Assembly: GCA_964623265.1 (NCBI GenBank)
Contig: CAZUTK010000071.1
Coordinates: 1 to 13,671, forward strand
Direction of reading: 5' to 3'
Length of the DNA: 13,671 nucleotides
From: CAZUTK01 sp964623265
GTDB lineage: Bacteria > Electryoneota > B3-LCP
The notes beneath the pieces were generated by a model. The model ran no database searches. It was not told where the DNA came from and saw only the letters and a program-made list of their open reading frames with translations. Position numbers and translations under genes: made by a program. Below, one piece after another: positions 1-7,720 of this stretch (positions within the stretch are counted from its first letter, which is position 1; every line of letters starts with the position of its first letter).

Positions 1-64
1 CTACTTCTGCAAGATGCAGGCGGGAAGCTTCACGGATGTGAAGAAGATGCTGCTGATCAAGTAA
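1..64 (+). CDS. C-terminus of a secreted protein with T9SS type A / FlgD-like sorting tail (partial, 5' end outside window)
   Basis: Reading from base 2, the last 20 codons before the TAA at 62-64 encode a tail starting YFCKMQAGSF and ending KKMLLIK. This matches the usual end of the type IX secretion C-terminal domain and related FlgD-like Ig tails: G-x-Y-F-x-K-(L/M)-x-A-G-x-(F/Y), several residues, then K-K-(M/L)-x-(L/V)-x-K. In that family the tail directs export across the outer membrane and is usually cleaved or anchored. The rest of the protein lies outside the window, so its function is unknown. The short length limits confidence, but the motif spacing and the in-frame stop are convincing. 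Such tails also occur in candidate phyla where a full T9SS has not been shown. Confidence 0.7.
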   Translation, partial: YFCKMQAGSFTDVKKMLLIK

Positions 65-294
65 ACCTTGAGGCGCCGAGTCTGACGGGGAGAGACAGAC
101 GCGAATCTTGCGATGCGCTCATCTCCATTCGCCTCGTAGGGGCGCGGAAACGCGCCCCTCTCATTTCCATAAAAAGAAGATTCCGCCGAAAGCAGTTGAA
201 TTTGCGGGCAGGATTTCTTACATTATCCGGCGAATCCAACCTCTATATCAATGCATAATAACAATATAAACAAATAAATCCATTTGGAGGAATT
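65..294. other. Intergenic region, 230 bases, with hairpin and AT-rich leader
   Basis: No credible gene was seen. The first half holds a GC-rich hairpin (138-159). The last 55 bases are strongly AT-rich and lead into the TGGAGG ribosome binding site at 285-290, four bases before the ATG at 295. A weak promoter-like pair, TTGAAT at 196-201 and CATTAT at 221-226, has a long 19-base spacer. It is the best candidate seen for the dehydrogenase gene but is not convincing. Confidence 0.5.
138..159 (+). terminator. GC-rich hairpin downstream of the sorting-tail gene
   Basis: A perfect 9-bp stem, AGGGGCGCG (138-146) with CGCGCCCCT (151-159), closes a GAAA tetraloop of the GNRA type. It lies 73 bases after the stop of the secreted-protein gene. 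The bases that follow are CTCATTTCC, a weak T tract, so it may be a weak or factor-assisted terminator or a dispersed hairpin repeat rather than a classical intrinsic terminator. Confidence 0.45.
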
Positions 295-1842
295 ATGCTT
301 CCGGAATTCGTCAATTGCCCGTTGACCGATTTTTCGAAAGAAGATAACCGCAAAGCGATGTTCGCGGCTCTGGAGAAAGTGGAGAACCAATTCGGCAAAG
401 ACTATCCGCTGCTCATCGGCGGCGAAGAGATCTGGACGGACGACAAAATCCAGTCCCTGAATCCGTCGCAATTTGATCAGGTGGTGGGTTATTTCGCCAA
501 AGGCACGAAAGCGCACGCGGAAAAAGCCATCGCCGTCGCGGATGAGACCTTCAAGATGTGGAGCCGCTTCCCGAGTGAGGAACGGGCGCGCATCCTGCTG
601 AAAGCCGGAGCCATTATGAAACGCCGTCGGCTGGAGCTGGCGGCATGGATGGTCTTTGAGGAAGGCAAGAACTGGGTGGAAGCCGACGCCGATGTCGCGG
701 AGGCGATTGACTTCCTGGAATTCTACGGACGAGAGATGATGCGCTACGGGGCTCCGCAGCCGGTGACGCCATACCCCGGTGAAGAAAACGAGCTCTACTA
801 TCTCCCTTTAGGTGTAGGAGCGATCATCCCGCCCTGGAATTTCCCGCTGGCGATTCTGGTGGGGATGACATCCGCCGCCGTCGTCACCGGCAACACCGTG
901 GTGTTGAAGCCCGCTTCGGCGGCGCCCGCGATCGGCTGGCAATTCGTCGAAATCATGAAGGAAGCGGGGCTGCCTGCCGGCATCTTGAACTGGCTGCCCG
1001 GACCCGGCGGTCAGATCGGCGACACCATCGTGCAGCATCCCCGCACCCGCTTCATCGCCTTCACCGGTTCCATGGAGGTGGGACTGCGCATCCACGAGCT
1101 GGCGGCGAAAAAATCGGAAGGGCAGATCTGGATCAAGCGAACGATTCTGGAGATGGGCGGAAAGGATTTCATCATCGTGGATTCTTCCGCCGATCTGGAC
1201 GCCGCTGCGGAAGGAATCACCATCTCCGCTTTCGGTTTTCAGGGGCAGAAATGTTCCGCCTGTTCCCGCGCCATTCTGCTGGCGGATGTGTACGAAACCG
1301 TGCTGGAAAAGGTATTGGAACGCGTCCGCAAGATCACCATCGGACCGGTGAAAGATCCGGCGAACTATCTGGGACCGGTGATTGACGAGGCGGCATTCCA
1401 CAAAATCCTCGAATACATTGAAATCGGGAAAAAGGAAGGCAAACTGGCAGCCGGCGGAGGTAAAGGTCCAAAAGGAGGCTACTTCATCCAGCCGACGGTG
1501 ATCCGAGACGTTTCAGAGAACGCCCGCATCGCCCAAGAAGAAATCTTCGGACCGGTGCTGGCGGTGATCCAAGCCAGGGATTACCAGCACGCCGTGGACA
1601 TCGCCAACGGAACGATCTACGGTTTGACCGGCGCCCTTTACTCCCGCGACCGCAGCCATCTCGAATTCGGTCGCCGTGAATTGCACGTGGGGAACCTGTA
1701 TTTCAACCGGAAATGCACCGGCGCTCTGGTGGGAGTGCAGCCCTTCGGCGGATTCAATATGTCCGGCACGGACTCCAAGGCGGGCGGACGAGATTATCTC
1801 GGGCTGTTCCTGCAAGCGAAGTCGGTGTGCGAGCGCTTCTGA
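295..1842 (+). CDS. pruA: L-glutamate gamma-semialdehyde dehydrogenase (1-pyrroline-5-carboxylate dehydrogenase, RocA/PruA type)
   Basis: This enzyme oxidises glutamate gamma-semialdehyde, the open form of pyrroline-5-carboxylate, to glutamate with NAD+, the last step of proline and arginine breakdown in the cytoplasm. The 515-residue length is typical of the stand-alone Bacillus RocA-type (group 2) enzyme. Visible aldehyde dehydrogenase motifs are PWNFP at 180-184, LEMGGKD with general base Glu286, GQKCSACSR with catalytic Cys320, and EEIFGPVL at 415-422. The C-terminal loop FGGFNMSGTDSKAGG at 484-498 is characteristic of the P5C-specific branch and separates it from general aldehyde dehydrogenases. 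The start is supported by TGGAGG four bases upstream. No proline dehydrogenase or arginase gene lies next to it, so the partner that supplies P5C must be elsewhere. A hairpin terminator follows. It is convergent with the glycosyltransferase operon. Confidence 0.93.
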   Translation: MLPEFVNCPLTDFSKEDNRKAMFAALEKVENQFGKDYPLLIGGEEIWTDDKIQSLNPSQFDQVVGYFAKGTKAHAEKAIAVADETFKMWSRFPSEERARILLKAGAIMKRRRLELAAWMVFEEGKNWVEADADVAEAIDFLEFYGREMMRYGAPQPVTPYPGEENELYYLPLGVGAIIPPWNFPLAILVGMTSAAVVTGNTVVLKPASAAPAIGWQFVEIMKEAGLPAGILNWLPGPGGQIGDTIVQHPRTRFIAFTGSMEVGLRIHELAAKKSEGQIWIKRTILEMGGKDFIIVDSSADLDAAAEGITISAFGFQGQKCSACSRAILLADVYETVLEKVLERVRKITIGPVKDPANYLGPVIDEAAFHKILEYIEIGKKEGKLAAGGGKGPKGGYFIQPTVIRDVSENARIAQEEIFGPVLAVIQARDYQHAVDIANGTIYGLTGALYSRDRSHLEFGRRELHVGNLYFNRKCTGALVGVQPFGGFNMSGTDSKAGGRDYLGLFLQAKSVCERF

Positions 1843-1907
1843 GGATTACCTTGCTGCTCTGAACGCTGCATCAAGCGCCTTGCGGCGACAAATCTTTAGT
1901 ATGAGAA

Positions 1908-1943
1908 GAACCCCCTTCCACGGATGTTTATGGAAGGGGGTTC
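1908..1943. terminator. Bidirectional hairpin terminator between convergent genes
   Basis: A perfect 13-bp inverted repeat, GAACCCCCTTCCA (1908-1920) with TGGAAGGGGGTTC (1931-1943), encloses a 10-base loop. It sits in the 121-base gap between the dehydrogenase stop (plus strand) and the stop of the GT2 gene (minus strand), the expected place for a shared terminator. No long T tract follows on the plus strand. On the minus strand the stem is followed by TTCTCAT, moderately T-rich. Confidence 0.75.
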
Positions 1944-1963
1944 GCACTCTGAAAATGAATGTC

Positions 1964-4414
1964 CTAGAAAGACGAGCAAGATCGCTGTGAATGCGCTTCA
2001 TCGAACATTGATCCTTCCATACAATCCAGATCCTGCAAGGTCTTCTGCCAAAGCGCGCGTCGGGAATCCAAGGGATAATCGCTGATCAATCGCTTGAGGC
2101 GCGCTCGGGCTTCCACCGGCTTCTGTTTCTGAAGAGCGACCTGCGCCAGACCCCATTTCGGTCCGGGTGAGGCTGGATTCAGAGTTTGCGCGCGATAGAA
2201 TGCATCACTCGCGCGTTGAATATCCCCCAGCTTCAGCGCGCACAAACCGCGCATTTCCAGAATGTCTACGTGTTGCCTCCCCACTACCTGTTCGAGGCGG
2301 TCAATTTCTTCCAGCGCCATCAACCACTGCTGCAATTCGATCAGCTGCGCGATGGCTTCTTTCCATTGCCGCAGCTCGGACTCTTCGCAGATGAAGATCA
2401 TCCCCTGATCGTTCTCCTGGATGCTGAACCCCTCAGCCGGCAGATAGTTCTGTTCATCCTCGACCATGAAATCCCCCCATTTCTCCTGCAAGAGGACTCG
2501 AGACGGGTAGATCGCATCGTTTCTGCCGGGGGTTTGACCTTCCAGGTGGATCAGTTCGGCATAAGGCGTGTAGATGACCTTGTACTCTTTGGAGCGAAGA
2601 TTCAGACAGTAATCCACATCTTCGAAGCAATTCGTATAGCGTTCGTCGAACCCGCCCAACTGTTTGAAGACGCGGTGAGGCGTCAGCAGGCAAGCCCCGG
2701 TCACCACCTGAAATTCGCGGATCTTATTAACTGCCGGGTGAGTGCCGGGGAAAGCGCGGAATATGTGGTGAGGATTGACGATGTTCTGCCTTTTGAAACG
2801 GTGAAAAGCGACTCCCGCGTGCTGGATCGTGCCGTCCGGGTAGAGCAGCTTCGCGCCCACTGCGCCGATGTCCGGAGTGGTCGCCGCTATTTGATGAAGT
2901 TCTTCCATCCAGCCGGGCAGCGCGATGGTATCATTGTTCAGGAAGAGCAGAAATCTGCCGCGGGCGGCGGCGGCGCCGCGATTGCAGGAAGCGGCAAAAG
3001 GAAGCGGCGGATCGTTGCGCACCCAGGTGAGAAACCCATCCTCTTGGAGTTTTTCCAGCATCTGCGCCGTGCCGTCGTCGGATGCGTTGTCCACGACGAT
3101 GATCTCATGGCTGATCCGCGGCTGAGTTCTCCGGATGGAAGCCAGGCACTGTTCCGTTAAAACCTTTTTGTTGCGCACCGGAATAATCACGCTGACTTCT
3201 ACTTTATGGTCAGAACTTTGATCATGCAGATTCGATAGTCGGTACCAGGTGCCGATGTGTAGATCTTCGCGGGTGAGAACCCAGCCCCAAGGCGTCGAAA
3301 AATCATGGTATTTCAAGGGATAGGGCTGAAATCCGGACTGGATACGACGGCGTTCCACGATGGAGTTCAGCCAACCCTTGTAGAGCACCTGCGTGGTATC
3401 CATTGTGACCATCAGATCGCCGGTTGCGAGCTGCGCCGCCTGCCGGATCAGGTCCGCGTCGTCTTCGCCGCGGATCACGGCGATATTCATCTTTTCCAGC
3501 CATTCGTTTTGGACGGCACCGACTTCGGAATGCTCATCTCCTAAAATCGCACTTTCTTCCCTCTTGTTCAGACAAAGAAATATCTCGCAGGGGTAAATAG
3601 TGGCGTACAAGAGCTTAGAGAAAAATGACGCCGGCGCTTCGCCGCGGGGACGCGGACTCACGAAAACAGACACGGATGCCACTCTGCGCCAGGGTTTCGG
3701 CGGCAGCTTGCGTCGAATGCGAAAGAAATGCTCCATATAATACTGCGGGCGATTATTGTTGATATTCGTGATATGATCGCCGGTCCGCCGATTGATGTAA
3801 TATTCGCCGGTCACCTGTTTGACGTGCACAAAATCGGTGTAAAACGCCATCCGCCGCAGTAGTTCCCAATCAATCAAACAGGGGAGAGATTCATCGAATC
3901 CCCCGTATTGCGCCGGCAGGTTCCGGCGATGCAAAATCGTCGGGTGCGGGATGTAGTTTTCCTTGAACAGCGCTTCCCGATCGAAATCCCGAGAATACTT
4001 TACCAAGCGTTCGACTTCAATTCTGTTCCCTGCATCGTCTTTTTCGTAATTCACCTCTTCAAAATCGGAATAGACCAGATCCGCCTCCGGGTGCGCGGAG
4101 AACGCGTTCAAAAGGGTTTCCACGTGCTCGGGGAAGAAGTGGTCATCGTCATCCAGATACCCGATGAACTCGCCCCGTGCGATTTTCAAAGCCTGATTCA
4201 AAGCGTGCGCTTTCCCTTGATTCTTTTCCAAAGGGAGATAGACGATGCGACGATCCCCGAATTCATTTAGGATAGGCTTTACATCCACCCCGCCGTCATT
4301 GATGACGATGTATTCCAAATCGGTAAACGTCTGTTTCAGAACAGATTGAACCGCTTCCCGCAGCAACGCGGGTCGGTTGTAGGTTGCGGTCAGAATGGAG
4401 ATTTTGGGAGGCAT
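1964..4414 (-). CDS. Multidomain glycosyltransferase: two GT2 domains flanking a degenerate GT2-like segment, TPR-like C-terminus
   Basis: An 816-residue cytoplasmic enzyme expected to move sugars from nucleotide-sugar donors to a growing glycan. Residues 4-230 form a GT-A family 2 domain: ISILTATYNRP start and the metal-binding acidic cluster YLDDDD at 86-91. Residues 245-400 resemble a worn GT2 domain: GDLMVTMDTTQV followed by KGWL aligns with the DXD region but lacks the second acidic residue. Residues 406-630 are a second intact GT2 domain of the rhamnosyltransferase-like kind: VSVIIPVRN, FLNND at 491-495, and FEDVDYCLN from 597. Residues 680-790 look like TPR helices (for example ALKLGDIQRASDAFYRAQTLNP). 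No membrane segments are evident. The start has AGGAAA six bases upstream. It lies 17 bases after the GT/sulfotransferase gene, clearly in one operon. Sugar specificity cannot be read from the sequence. Confidence 0.85.
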   Translation of the reverse strand: MPPKISILTATYNRPALLREAVQSVLKQTFTDLEYIVINDGGVDVKPILNEFGDRRIVYLPLEKNQGKAHALNQALKIARGEFIGYLDDDDHFFPEHVETLLNAFSAHPEADLVYSDFEEVNYEKDDAGNRIEVERLVKYSRDFDREALFKENYIPHPTILHRRNLPAQYGGFDESLPCLIDWELLRRMAFYTDFVHVKQVTGEYYINRRTGDHITNINNNRPQYYMEHFFRIRRKLPPKPWRRVASVSVFVSPRPRGEAPASFFSKLLYATIYPCEIFLCLNKREESAILGDEHSEVGAVQNEWLEKMNIAVIRGEDDADLIRQAAQLATGDLMVTMDTTQVLYKGWLNSIVERRRIQSGFQPYPLKYHDFSTPWGWVLTREDLHIGTWYRLSNLHDQSSDHKVEVSVIIPVRNKKVLTEQCLASIRRTQPRISHEIIVVDNASDDGTAQMLEKLQEDGFLTWVRNDPPLPFAASCNRGAAAARGRFLLFLNNDTIALPGWMEELHQIAATTPDIGAVGAKLLYPDGTIQHAGVAFHRFKRQNIVNPHHIFRAFPGTHPAVNKIREFQVVTGACLLTPHRVFKQLGGFDERYTNCFEDVDYCLNLRSKEYKVIYTPYAELIHLEGQTPGRNDAIYPSRVLLQEKWGDFMVEDEQNYLPAEGFSIQENDQGMIFICEESELRQWKEAIAQLIELQQWLMALEEIDRLEQVVGRQHVDILEMRGLCALKLGDIQRASDAFYRAQTLNPASPGPKWGLAQVALQKQKPVEARARLKRLISDYPLDSRRALWQKTLQDLDCMEGSMFDEAHSQRSCSSF

Positions 4415-4431
4415 AGAAAATTTCCTGTTGG

Positions 4432-7400
4432 TTACGAAATGATCGCCTCAGCGGCGCGCGAATGCAACAATTCAAGCGATACGTCTCTGCTTTTCGCCGA
4501 TTCAGAAGGAGCGCCATAGGCGTATTGATTGCGATATTTTCCCAGCACGATCTTCATCAGTTCCACGGCTTTCATATCCAACTTCCCATCGGCGATCCAC
4601 TTTTTGTAGATGCCGACTTTGCCGGCTTGAATTTCGGTCGTATCCAGAGGCCGCGGGATCGCCGGCAAACCGAGGATTCCGACCAAACGGGCGATCTCTT
4701 CAACCGGCTGACTCTGTAGATCTTCAAATCGGACTTCGACGAATTTCTTCGCCTGCGGTGCTGCTTTCAGGACTTTTTCCAGATAACTGGTCCAGAGATC
4801 CGCCCAGAAGGGCAGCTCCTCTTGCGGGGATTTCCGCTCCGGTGAAAAGCCGCTGTAATCACCCGACAGCGTGCCCAGGACATCCAACGGGTCGCGGATG
4901 ATATGAATCACATATGCCTCCGGAAACGCCCGCAACCAAGCGCTCAAGGTCGCGCAAGTACGGGGGTCTTTATGCAGCCAGTACTGCTCCCGCTTGTAGC
5001 CCTGGCGCTGCAGCATATCGAAGATGGCGGCAGGCGAAATATGCCGCGCCCCGGTTTCGCCATCGAAATTGCGAACCGCCTCCGGCAGATTCCATCCAGG
5101 TAGAATCGTGCTGTTCAGGTTCTGGATATATCCCCACTCATACGTGGGGCGATCCACGACCTGAAAGATGCCGTAGTTGTGAAGCAATTGCGCCAGCAAG
5201 CGGGTTCCGGAATGGTGAAATCCCACGATGAAGATCGGGCTTGGAAACAAATCCGCGCCGGCGACGGTGATGATGTCGAATTTTCTGGATTCCTTTTGTC
5301 TCTCTGATTTCTTAATTTGGGGGCAGGAAGCCGCTTCCGCTTGAGGCGGCATCGCGGCTGGCTTCTTCCAGCCAGCGGAGAGCGTTTGCCGGCGGCGCGC
5401 CATTCGTTTCTGGATCCCATCCGCGAGGATACGTTTCGCGCAGTGGTCGAACGTGAATTGTTCGAGCACCAGACTGCGGCCCTGCTGCGCAATGACGGCG
5501 CGTTCTTCCTCCCGCTGCAGATAATGCTCGATCCATTTCCGCAACTCATCCTCGTCCTGATACCAAATCAGGTGCTTCTTATGGGTGAAGAGCTTTTCCA
5601 GACCTGGTGTGTACGTTTGCACGGTGAATGCTCCGCAGGCGAGGCACTTCGTCAAGCGGGAAGAAAAATAGCCACCGAGCTGTTTCCATTCATCACCGAT
5701 CAAACTCAGAGAAATTTTCGCTTTGCCGCAGAGTTCGCTGAATTCCTCGCCGTAGACGCTAGGCAAATAGTTCAAGCCGGATTCTTCCCAATGCGATCCC
5801 GCCACAATCAGTCTGAAGTTTTTCGCCAATCTTTGCAGCAGTTGCAATCTCGATGCGCTTGTGTTATTTCCGATGAAGAGCAGATCATAAACCTGCACGC
5901 CTTGAATGGGGCGGAATACATCCGGATCCGCAGGCGGGGGAAGATAGATGAAGTTCTTCAGCTCCTTTTCGGCGTTCAGTGCGATATGCGTGGTGTTTGT
6001 GATGTAAATTGCGTCCGCGGTTTTCGCCAGATCCATATGATATCCGGAGAATACGGCATCCGAATAAAAAGCGGAAAGAGAGCATCCGGTTTGTGCCTTT
6101 ATCGTCTGGAGAAGATCCAACGGCAGGATCCCATTTCTAACGCTGCTGCCCAGATGGATAAGTTCGGGGCTGAAGTCGAGAACTCTGCCCTGCAGAGTTC
6201 CAATCTCTTCTTTCAGATCGAATGGTTCCACATCGGCGATCTTGCGCAGCGCTTTCAACCAGTATAGACTCGAGTTTTCCGTTCGAAACCGATCAATAAA
6301 GACGACTCTGGGGCGACCGGAACCAAATCCATTCCGCAGATGAAATCCGCCACCCGTAAATGTTGCTGTGCCGGAAGGACGGATCCGTGCCGCCCATTCG
6401 CATTCTTCCAGACGGCGATTGATCAAATCGAGGCGCTGGCGATAGAGTTCTCCCGTGGAGGTGGAACGCAGAGACTCGCGGTCTATATGCTGCAGGGCGG
6501 GATCCGATATCGTCATCAGATGCCAGTAAATCTGTTCCGCGCGCGCCTCCCAACTATGGGAGAAGGCGATTTCCATGCCTTTTCGGCGAAGGCGTTCTTT
6601 CTCTTCCGGATGCGCTCGAAAATAGCGGAAAATCTCCTTCAGCTCCTTGCCGTCCGAGAACTGGGGAACCGCATCTTCGAAGATCTCTTCAATGCACGGA
6701 TTGCGGTCGCTGACGACGAAACCGCCGGACGCCAGCGCGTCATAGATCCGGAAGGAGACGAATCCCCATTTCGCCATATCGGGGTGATGATCGTTCAAGG
6801 TGAATTCGCTGGAAGCGTAGAGCTCATCCAACTGGGAGTATTCGTAATACGGTCCACCGAGATTTTTCTGAGGCACGAATCGTTCCCATCCCTTCCCCCA
6901 GATGGTGAAGGGTTCACCCGAATCCAACAGCGCCTGAACCGCCGGGCGCAAACCTCCGCGAGGGCGCGCATTGCCCACGAAATTCGCGGTATAGCGGGTG
7001 GCGAACCGCGGCCGCGGCAATTTGCCGGTGGCGCCCAACATCAGATCGGATTTGATGCCCTTCTTTTCGAGCTCTTTTTGATACAAGGACGAATAGCAGA
7101 AGATGTGGTCGTAGCGCGCCAATTCGATGTCCGTCACCAATTCTGGATGACCATATATCCAACCGATGGTGTAGATACGCGGATCGAGCTGCATGGGAAA
7201 ACCGAAGAGGTGCAGCACCACGTGCGGTTGATAATCCGTGAGATAGATGCCCGGCAGACGACCCAGAGCTTTAATCAACTCGTATTTGATCCAGAAATCA
7301 GACCATTGTAACTGCGTAAACTGGTCTTTTTCGGCATCCGAAGGCGAGATGATTCTCAGCCGGATGGGTTGCCCCGAAGATTTCGCCTGTCGCAACCGCA

Positions 7401-7443
7401 GAATCCGGATGTCGCGTTCCAGAGGCGGATTGATCGTCGGCAT
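4432..7443 (-). CDS. Fusion protein: two CgeB-like GT-B glycosyltransferase modules plus C-terminal sulfotransferase
   Basis: A protein of about 1003 residues, counted from the Met at 7443. Residues 25-310 are a CgeB-like GT-B module (Glyco_trans_1_2 type) with FRIYDALASGGF at 231-242 followed by a downstream IEEIFED. Residues 376-672 are a second such module with RLTKCLACGAF at 596-606 and PGLEKLF. A basic, proline- and lysine-rich linker (about 685-730) leads to a sulfotransferase domain at 735-976. It shows the PAPS 5'-phosphosulfate loop FIVGFHHSGTRLL at 738-750 and the 3'-phosphate motif HIIRDPLDVL with Arg850. The protein would therefore add sugars and transfer sulfate from PAPS, probably to the same glycan. 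It is the first gene of a two-gene operon with the GT2 protein. An alternative start at 7455 adds four residues, but GGAGG at 7449-7453 favours 7443. The acceptor is unknown. Confidence 0.85.
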   Translation of the reverse strand: MPTINPPLERDIRILRLRQAKSSGQPIRLRIISPSDAEKDQFTQLQWSDFWIKYELIKALGRLPGIYLTDYQPHVVLHLFGFPMQLDPRIYTIGWIYGHPELVTDIELARYDHIFCYSSLYQKELEKKGIKSDLMLGATGKLPRPRFATRYTANFVGNARPRGGLRPAVQALLDSGEPFTIWGKGWERFVPQKNLGGPYYEYSQLDELYASSEFTLNDHHPDMAKWGFVSFRIYDALASGGFVVSDRNPCIEEIFEDAVPQFSDGKELKEIFRYFRAHPEEKERLRRKGMEIAFSHSWEARAEQIYWHLMTISDPALQHIDRESLRSTSTGELYRQRLDLINRRLEECEWAARIRPSGTATFTGGGFHLRNGFGSGRPRVVFIDRFRTENSSLYWLKALRKIADVEPFDLKEEIGTLQGRVLDFSPELIHLGSSVRNGILPLDLLQTIKAQTGCSLSAFYSDAVFSGYHMDLAKTADAIYITNTTHIALNAEKELKNFIYLPPPADPDVFRPIQGVQVYDLLFIGNNTSASRLQLLQRLAKNFRLIVAGSHWEESGLNYLPSVYGEEFSELCGKAKISLSLIGDEWKQLGGYFSSRLTKCLACGAFTVQTYTPGLEKLFTHKKHLIWYQDEDELRKWIEHYLQREEERAVIAQQGRSLVLEQFTFDHCAKRILADGIQKRMARRRQTLSAGWKKPAAMPPQAEAASCPQIKKSERQKESRKFDIITVAGADLFPSPIFIVGFHHSGTRLLAQLLHNYGIFQVVDRPTYEWGYIQNLNSTILPGWNLPEAVRNFDGETGARHISPAAIFDMLQRQGYKREQYWLHKDPRTCATLSAWLRAFPEAYVIHIIRDPLDVLGTLSGDYSGFSPERKSPQEELPFWADLWTSYLEKVLKAAPQAKKFVEVRFEDLQSQPVEEIARLVGILGLPAIPRPLDTTEIQAGKVGIYKKWIADGKLDMKAVELMKIVLGKYRNQYAYGAPSESAKSRDVSLELLHSRAAEAIIS

Positions 7444-7448
7444 TGTTT

Positions 7449-7453
7449 CCTCC
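7449..7453 (-). promoter_or_regulatory. Ribosome binding site deciding the start of the GT/sulfotransferase gene
   Basis: GGAGG on the minus strand lies five bases before the ATG at 7443-7441. The same bases overlap the upstream in-frame ATG at 7455-7453, which itself has no Shine-Dalgarno sequence in front. The downstream ATG is therefore the better start. Confidence 0.7.
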
Positions 7454-7524
7454 ATTGGGAGTATCTTTCCCGCAGCGCGGCAATATTTTCCCGCGGGTCA
7501 TACTCGGTATGATCGTCTAACACT

Positions 7525-7552
7525 ATAATAAACAATTACTTGTAATAATCAA
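7525..7552 (-). promoter_or_regulatory. Candidate sigma70-type promoter for the glycosyltransferase/sulfotransferase operon
   Basis: On the minus strand TTGATT (7552-7547), a 16-base spacer and TATTAT (7530-7525) form a reasonable -35/-10 pair. The spacer contains the palindrome ATTAC-TT-GTAAT (7535-7546), which could be an operator. The leader would be about 75 bases. A shifted -10, TATAGT at 7527-7522, is also possible. Confidence 0.4.
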
Positions 7553-7660
7553 ATTTTTGAAATATCAAGTTTTGTACAGTGGGTGTGATCCTATTTACGC
7601 AATTCGAATGCCTAATTTCACGCCAACGACAACCCCTTCGGCATATGCTGGAGCTAACTA

Positions 7661-7689
7661 TTGACAATTGCGATTTTATTCACTACATT
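7661..7689 (+). promoter_or_regulatory. Sigma70-type promoter P1 for the operon starting at 7836
   Basis: A consensus -35 TTGACA (7661-7666), an ideal 17-base spacer and -10 TACATT (7684-7689). The 8-base palindrome GCATATGC (7641-7648) lies 12 bases upstream and could bind a regulator. Confidence 0.6.
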
Positions 7690-7691
7690 TC

Positions 7692-7720
7692 TTAATAAAC
7701 TCGCTTCCTGATCGTATAAT
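7692..7720 (+). promoter_or_regulatory. Candidate second promoter P2 for the operon starting at 7836
   Basis: A perfect -10 TATAAT (7715-7720) lies 17 bases after a weak -35, TTAATA (7692-7697). It would start transcription near 7727, inside the GTTAGAC element, about 31 bases downstream of P1. Confidence 0.4.

Noticed and set aside
57..516. Small minus-strand open frames in the left intergenic region
   Set aside because: They overlap the hairpin and the starts or ends of supported genes and show no ribosome binding site or protein-like pattern.
808..1401. 197-codon minus-strand frame opposite the dehydrogenase gene
   Set aside because: The plus strand carries the full set of aldehyde dehydrogenase catalytic motifs in this interval.
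2186..3160. Long plus-strand open frame (324 codons) antisense to the GT2 gene
   Set aside because: It lies wholly opposite a well-supported glycosyltransferase gene, and its product shows no domain pattern; codon bias of the real gene explains the open frame.
5317..7311. Two long plus-strand open frames (316 and 323 codons) opposite the GT/sulfotransferase gene
   Set aside because: Both are shadows of the minus-strand gene, whose frame carries clear GT and sulfotransferase motifs; the antisense products look like random, Arg- and Gln-rich sequence.
7444..7455. Start of the GT/sulfotransferase gene at ATG 7455
   Set aside because: No ribosome binding site precedes it, and its own bases form the GGAGG that serves the ATG at 7443.
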